A DNA stretch of 64,000 nt from Candidatus Pantoea formicae. Its GTDB lineage: Bacteria > Pseudomonadota > Gammaproteobacteria > Enterobacterales > Enterobacteriaceae. The position numbers were made by a program, and so were the translations under genes. How positions within the stretch are numbered: position 1 is the stretch's first letter; every line of letters starts with the position of its first letter. The stretch lies in the NCBI RefSeq assembly GCF_011752625.1, contig NZ_VWXD01000012.1, positions 51,908 through 115,907 on the forward strand, given 5' to 3'. Under the pieces are notes generated by a model that was not told the origin of the DNA, made no database searches, and saw only the letters and a program-made list of their open reading frames with translations. Below, piece by piece: positions 61,292 through 64,000 of this stretch.

Positions 61292-62281
61292 TTAAAATTG
61301 CGGGCTAAGCTGCAACGGAGGTTGGTGTAACAGCTTCTCCTGCTCGATAAATAGTGCAATTTGTCGGCGCCAGAAATCCTCATCGGTCATCCACGGAAAG
61401 GCGCGCGGAAAAGCGGGATCCTGCCAGCGGCGTACCACCCAAGCCAAATAATAAACCATGCGCATAGCGCGTAAAGGCTCAATCAGTGACAATTCATTTA
61501 AATCGAAATCACTGAATTCATTGTAAGCTTCTAACAGAATGTCCCATTGGATCAGTTGTTCCTGACGATCGCCATTCACCAGCATCCACAAATCCTGTAC
61601 CGCAGGACCATTACGCGCATCATCAAGATCGACAAACATGGGGCCATCTCGCCACAAAATATTGCCTGGATGACAGTCACCGTGCAGCCTGAGCGGCTGC
61701 CATCGGCTATGCCAGCATTGCTGTAGTGTGTCACTGAGTTTATCAACAGCATTCAGCAATGCGTCTTTTAACGCACCGGGTACCAGTGTGTTTTGCTCCA
61801 GTTCACGGCGAGGTTGAAACACGTACTCATCCAGACCGAACGTGGGGCGTTCTTGAAACAGACTCTGACGACCCGTTTGATGGATGCGTCCCAGAAAACG
61901 GCCAACCCACTCCATCTGCTCTTCATTGTCGGTTTCATATTGCCGCCCGCCCAAGCTCGGGAAAACGGCAAACATAAATCCGGCATGATGATTTAACGTG
62001 CTGCCTTGCAGTGTCATTGGCGCAGCCACTGGGACCTCATCAGTCAGCAGGTCATGCGTAAACTGATGTTCTTCAATAATTTGCTGCGCACTCCAACGCT
62101 GTGGTCGATAAAACTTGGCCACATAGCGACGCTTATCATCATCACTGAACTGATAGACACGGTTTTCGTAGCTATTGAGGGCGGTTAAGCCAGATTCGAC
62201 ACGCAGACCCGCATCCCAAAGTGCATCCAGGATGACATCGGGGTCCAGCGTCTGGAAAGTAAAGGCGGCTTCGCTCATCAT
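61292..62281 (-). CDS. srkA: Stress response kinase A (SrkA/YihE/RdoA)
   Basis: A 329-residue serine/threonine kinase of the choline-kinase-like fold that counters MazEF-linked death and is Cpx-regulated in E. coli. Brenner motif LHGDCHPGNILW and the metal-binding FVDLDDARNGP are clear, and YVAKFYRPQRW carries the ATP-site lysine. It is cotranscribed with dsbA. Confidence 0.95.
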   Translation of the reverse strand: MMSEAAFTFQTLDPDVILDALWDAGLRVESGLTALNSYENRVYQFSDDDKRRYVAKFYRPQRWSAQQIIEEHQFTHDLLTDEVPVAAPMTLQGSTLNHHAGFMFAVFPSLGGRQYETDNEEQMEWVGRFLGRIHQTGRQSLFQERPTFGLDEYVFQPRRELEQNTLVPGALKDALLNAVDKLSDTLQQCWHSRWQPLRLHGDCHPGNILWRDGPMFVDLDDARNGPAVQDLWMLVNGDRQEQLIQWDILLEAYNEFSDFDLNELSLIEPLRAMRMVYYLAWVVRRWQDPAFPRAFPWMTDEDFWRRQIALFIEQEKLLHQPPLQLSPQF

Positions 62282-62324
62282 TTTGCCTGTGTGTTACCGT
62301 TGCAAGGAATGCGCAAGGATAACA

Positions 62325-62600
62325 CTACTCATCATCCTTAATCACACCGCGTGCACGTAATAGCGCAGTTTTGAAGTCCACTTCATAATCCTTTTTCAGT
62401 CCGGGAATTTCAGCATGGCCATCGGCATCACGCATCTTGAGATGGTAAATCAATACATCATCTGTTAATTCACTTAATGGGCCACTGAAACCGGATTCCT
62501 GCGCCAGTTTTTGTAAAAATGCCAGCAGGTTAAGATCGGACTCCTTTTGCCATGCTGGTTGCAGGAGTTCGAGGAGTTCATTAAGTCGGTGATATTTCAT
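62325..62600 (-). CDS. yihD: YihD family protein
   Basis: A 91-residue soluble protein of unknown function, beginning MKYHRLNELLELLQPAWQKE and ending KTALLRARGVIKDDE, close to E. coli YihD (89 residues). A start one codon earlier (62603) is possible; the longer frame to 62681 would run into mobA's leader and is not used. It diverges from mobA and lies 43 bases ahead of srkA. Confidence 0.9.
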   Translation of the reverse strand: MKYHRLNELLELLQPAWQKESDLNLLAFLQKLAQESGFSGPLSELTDDVLIYHLKMRDADGHAEIPGLKKDYEVDFKTALLRARGVIKDDE

Positions 62601-62671
62601 CATTGATTCCTTTATGCAGGTGGTACGCTGCGCTGATGCAAGTATCGTCCAGAATGAATAAGGAGACGAAA

Positions 62672-63244
62672 ATGACAGCATTTACCGGCGTGATTCTCGC
62701 AGGTGGGCAAGGCAGTCGTATGGGAGGCCAGGATAAAGGGCTGCTGGAGCTGCAGGGCAAACCGCTTTATCAGCACGTTCTGCAGCGATTGGTGCCGCAG
62801 GTCAATATTGTGTTGATAAGCGCAAACCGTAACATTGATCGTTATCAGGCTAGCGGTTGTCAGGTCGTTACCGATTCGATGCCAGATTATCCTGGACCGC
62901 TGGCTGGCATATTAAGTGGTTTACAGCACAGTAAAACCGAGTGGGTCGCCTTTTGTGCCTGTGATACGCCCTGGTTGCCGGAGGACTTCGTTGCACGATT
63001 ATGGCAGCAGCGCGGTGAGGCACCTGCGGTGTGGGTACGATCAACGCAGCGTGATCATCCTGCATTGGCACTGGTCAATCGATCACTGTCCGATGATCTT
63101 GAAGCCTGGCTGCTACGCGGCGAGCGGCGTTTAATGCAGTTTTTACGTGAACACGGTGGGCATGCGGTGACCTTCGCGGATCCTGAGTCTGCGTTTCGCA
63201 ATATTAATACGCCAGACGATTTGGTTGATGAGGAGAGGCAGTGA
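62672..63244 (+). CDS. mobA: Molybdenum cofactor guanylyltransferase
   Basis: MobA joins GMP to molybdopterin to give the guanine dinucleotide cofactor of enzymes such as nitrate reductase. ATG 62672 follows AGGAGACGAAA; 190 residues. The GTP-binding start GVILAGGQGSRMGGQDKGLL and CACDTPWLPEDF (the metal-binding CDTP) are typical. The frame upstream to 62603 is non-coding. mobB overlaps its stop. Confidence 0.95.
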   Translation: MTAFTGVILAGGQGSRMGGQDKGLLELQGKPLYQHVLQRLVPQVNIVLISANRNIDRYQASGCQVVTDSMPDYPGPLAGILSGLQHSKTEWVAFCACDTPWLPEDFVARLWQQRGEAPAVWVRSTQRDHPALALVNRSLSDDLEAWLLRGERRLMQFLREHGGHAVTFADPESAFRNINTPDDLVDEERQ

Positions 63245-63741
63245 TGGGCGTGCCATTGCTGGCGATCGTCGCGTGGAGCGGCACCGGTAAAACCACTTTG
63301 CTGCAGCAGGTGATTCCTCTGCTTAAGGCGCGTGGCATCCGCACTGGATTAATCAAACATACTCATCATCAAATGGATATCGATACGCCGGGAAAAGACA
63401 GCTATCTGCTGCGAAAGGCGGGTGCCGATCAGGTAATCGTGGCCAGTCATCAGCGCTGGGCACTGATGTGCGAGACCCCTGATAAGCCGTTGGATTTGGC
63501 GGATCTGGCCGCGCGGATGGACTATTCTGCGCTGGATCTGGTGCTGGTGGAAGGCTTTAAAGATGAACCTGTAGCTAAAATTGCGCTGTGGCGGCGTGGT
63601 GTCAAAGGTGAAGTGGCTGATTTACTGGACGAACACGTTATTGCGCTGGTCAGCGATGAGAATTTAACGATCGACCTCCCACTTCTCGATATTAATCAGC
63701 CGGTTAAGATTGCTGATTTTATCGAAAACTGGCTGAGATAA
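63244..63741 (+). CDS. mobB: Molybdopterin-guanine dinucleotide biosynthesis protein MobB
   Basis: MobB is a GTP-binding partner of MobA, not strictly required for cofactor synthesis. The 165 residues begin GVPLLAIVAWSGTGKTTLLQ with the P-loop WSGTGKTT, and contain GLIKHTHHQMDIDTPGKDSY and LVLVEGFKDEPVAKI. GTG 63241 is an alternative start; the overlap with mobA is one to four bases. Confidence 0.94.
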   Translation: MGVPLLAIVAWSGTGKTTLLQQVIPLLKARGIRTGLIKHTHHQMDIDTPGKDSYLLRKAGADQVIVASHQRWALMCETPDKPLDLADLAARMDYSALDLVLVEGFKDEPVAKIALWRRGVKGEVADLLDEHVIALVSDENLTIDLPLLDINQPVKIADFIENWLR

Positions 63742-63835
63742 AGCCAGTAGCCAGGGGGTTTTATGATCGTCTGGCTAAACTTCACACGTCAGTTTCAGGC
63801 GTAAAACAATCCTGATTTCGCCGATCTGCAGACGT

Positions 63836-63866
63836 AAAAAAACCCTGAACTTTCGTTCAGGGTTTC
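63836..63866 (-). terminator. rRNA operon terminator
   Basis: Leftward, AACCCTGAAC, loop GAAA, GTTCAGGGTT followed by a T-run is a strong intrinsic terminator just downstream of 5S rRNA. Confidence 0.92.
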
Positions 63867-63878
63867 TTCACTTAATTG

Positions 63879-63998
63879 ATGCCTGGCAGTTCCCTACTCT
63901 CGCATGGGGAGGCCCCACACTACCATCGGCGCTACGGCGTTTCACTTCTGAGTTCGGCATGGGGTCAGGTGGGACCACCGCGCTAAAGCCGCCAGGCA
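63879..63998 (-). rRNA. rrf: 5S ribosomal RNA
   Basis: The minus strand reads TGCCTGGCGGCTTTAGCGCG at the 5' end and closes with the complementary TGCCAGGCAT 3' end; the internal GTGGTCCCACCTGACCCCAT and GAACTCAGAAGTGAAACGCC match enterobacterial 5S. The length is 120 by my count. The rest of the operon (23S, 16S) would lie to the right of the window; the mobB neighbourhood equals that of E. coli rrnA. Confidence 0.97.
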
Positions 63999-64000
63999 AA

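Overview
The window is a chromosomal segment of an enterobacterium. Almost every housekeeping gene reads as a close, full-length relative of its Escherichia coli counterpart, and the block order matches the E. coli waa-coaD-mutM-rpmGB-radC-coaBC-dut-slmA-pyrE-rph-yicC, gmk-rpoZ-spoT-trmH-recG and typA-glnALG-hemN-yihI-csrC-engB-spf-polA-dsbA-srkA-yihD-mobAB-rrn neighbourhoods. The Klebsiella/Serratia-type LPS core genes (WabG, WaaE, a WabH/WabN-like pair), a lone nupC next to rph and the joining of yicH to fabY suggest Erwiniaceae, most likely Pantoea or a near relative. That placement is inference; no 16S sequence is in the window.

Region 1 (1-16498) builds the LPS inner and outer core. hldD-waaF-waaC plus a WaaZ-like gene form one leftward operon. 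kbl-tdh diverges from it. A patchwork of glycosyltransferases in alternating orientations follows, then the rightward run waaQ-wabG-waaA-waaE-coaD. Compared with the order I know in E. coli, the tdh-kbl-hldD-waaF-waaC block is flipped relative to waaQ-waaA-coaD. No O-antigen ligase (waaL) lies in the window.

Region 2 (16499-25600) is housekeeping: mutM, ribosomal proteins L33 and L28, radC, coaBC-dut, slmA, and rph-pyrE with an intact rph and a pyrE attenuator. A NupC-type nucleoside transporter and a small lipoprotein gene sit between rph and yicC.

Region 3 (25600-30800) is the accessory part. It holds lpxP behind a long leader, an orphan outer-membrane efflux factor, an SRPBCC-fold protein, an 88-residue orphan, and a WzxC-like flippase cut off after about 213 residues. 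Strong hairpins and palindromes lie between them, and the 3' half is visibly AT-rich.

Region 4 (30800-44200) contains yicG, ligB, the gmk-rpoZ-spoT-trmH-recG stringent-response/repair group, a divergent MarR regulator and quinone oxidoreductase-like pair with two matching operators, xanP with PurR-like boxes, and yicH.

Region 5 (44200-64000) contains the yihX-yihY-dtd-fabY operon, typA, the nitrogen-control set glnA-glnL-glnG with its sigma-54 promoter and NtrC sites, hemN, yihI, the regulatory RNAs CsrC and Spot 42, engB, polA, srkA-dsbA, yihD and mobAB. The 5S gene of a leftward rRNA operon is at the right edge. I found no CRISPR array, insertion sequence, integrase, toxin-antitoxin pair or tRNA. 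I did not find a convincing wholly new system. The best leads are a structured element in the glnA 3' untranslated region, the MarR operator pair, the rearranged core locus and the accessory island in region 3.
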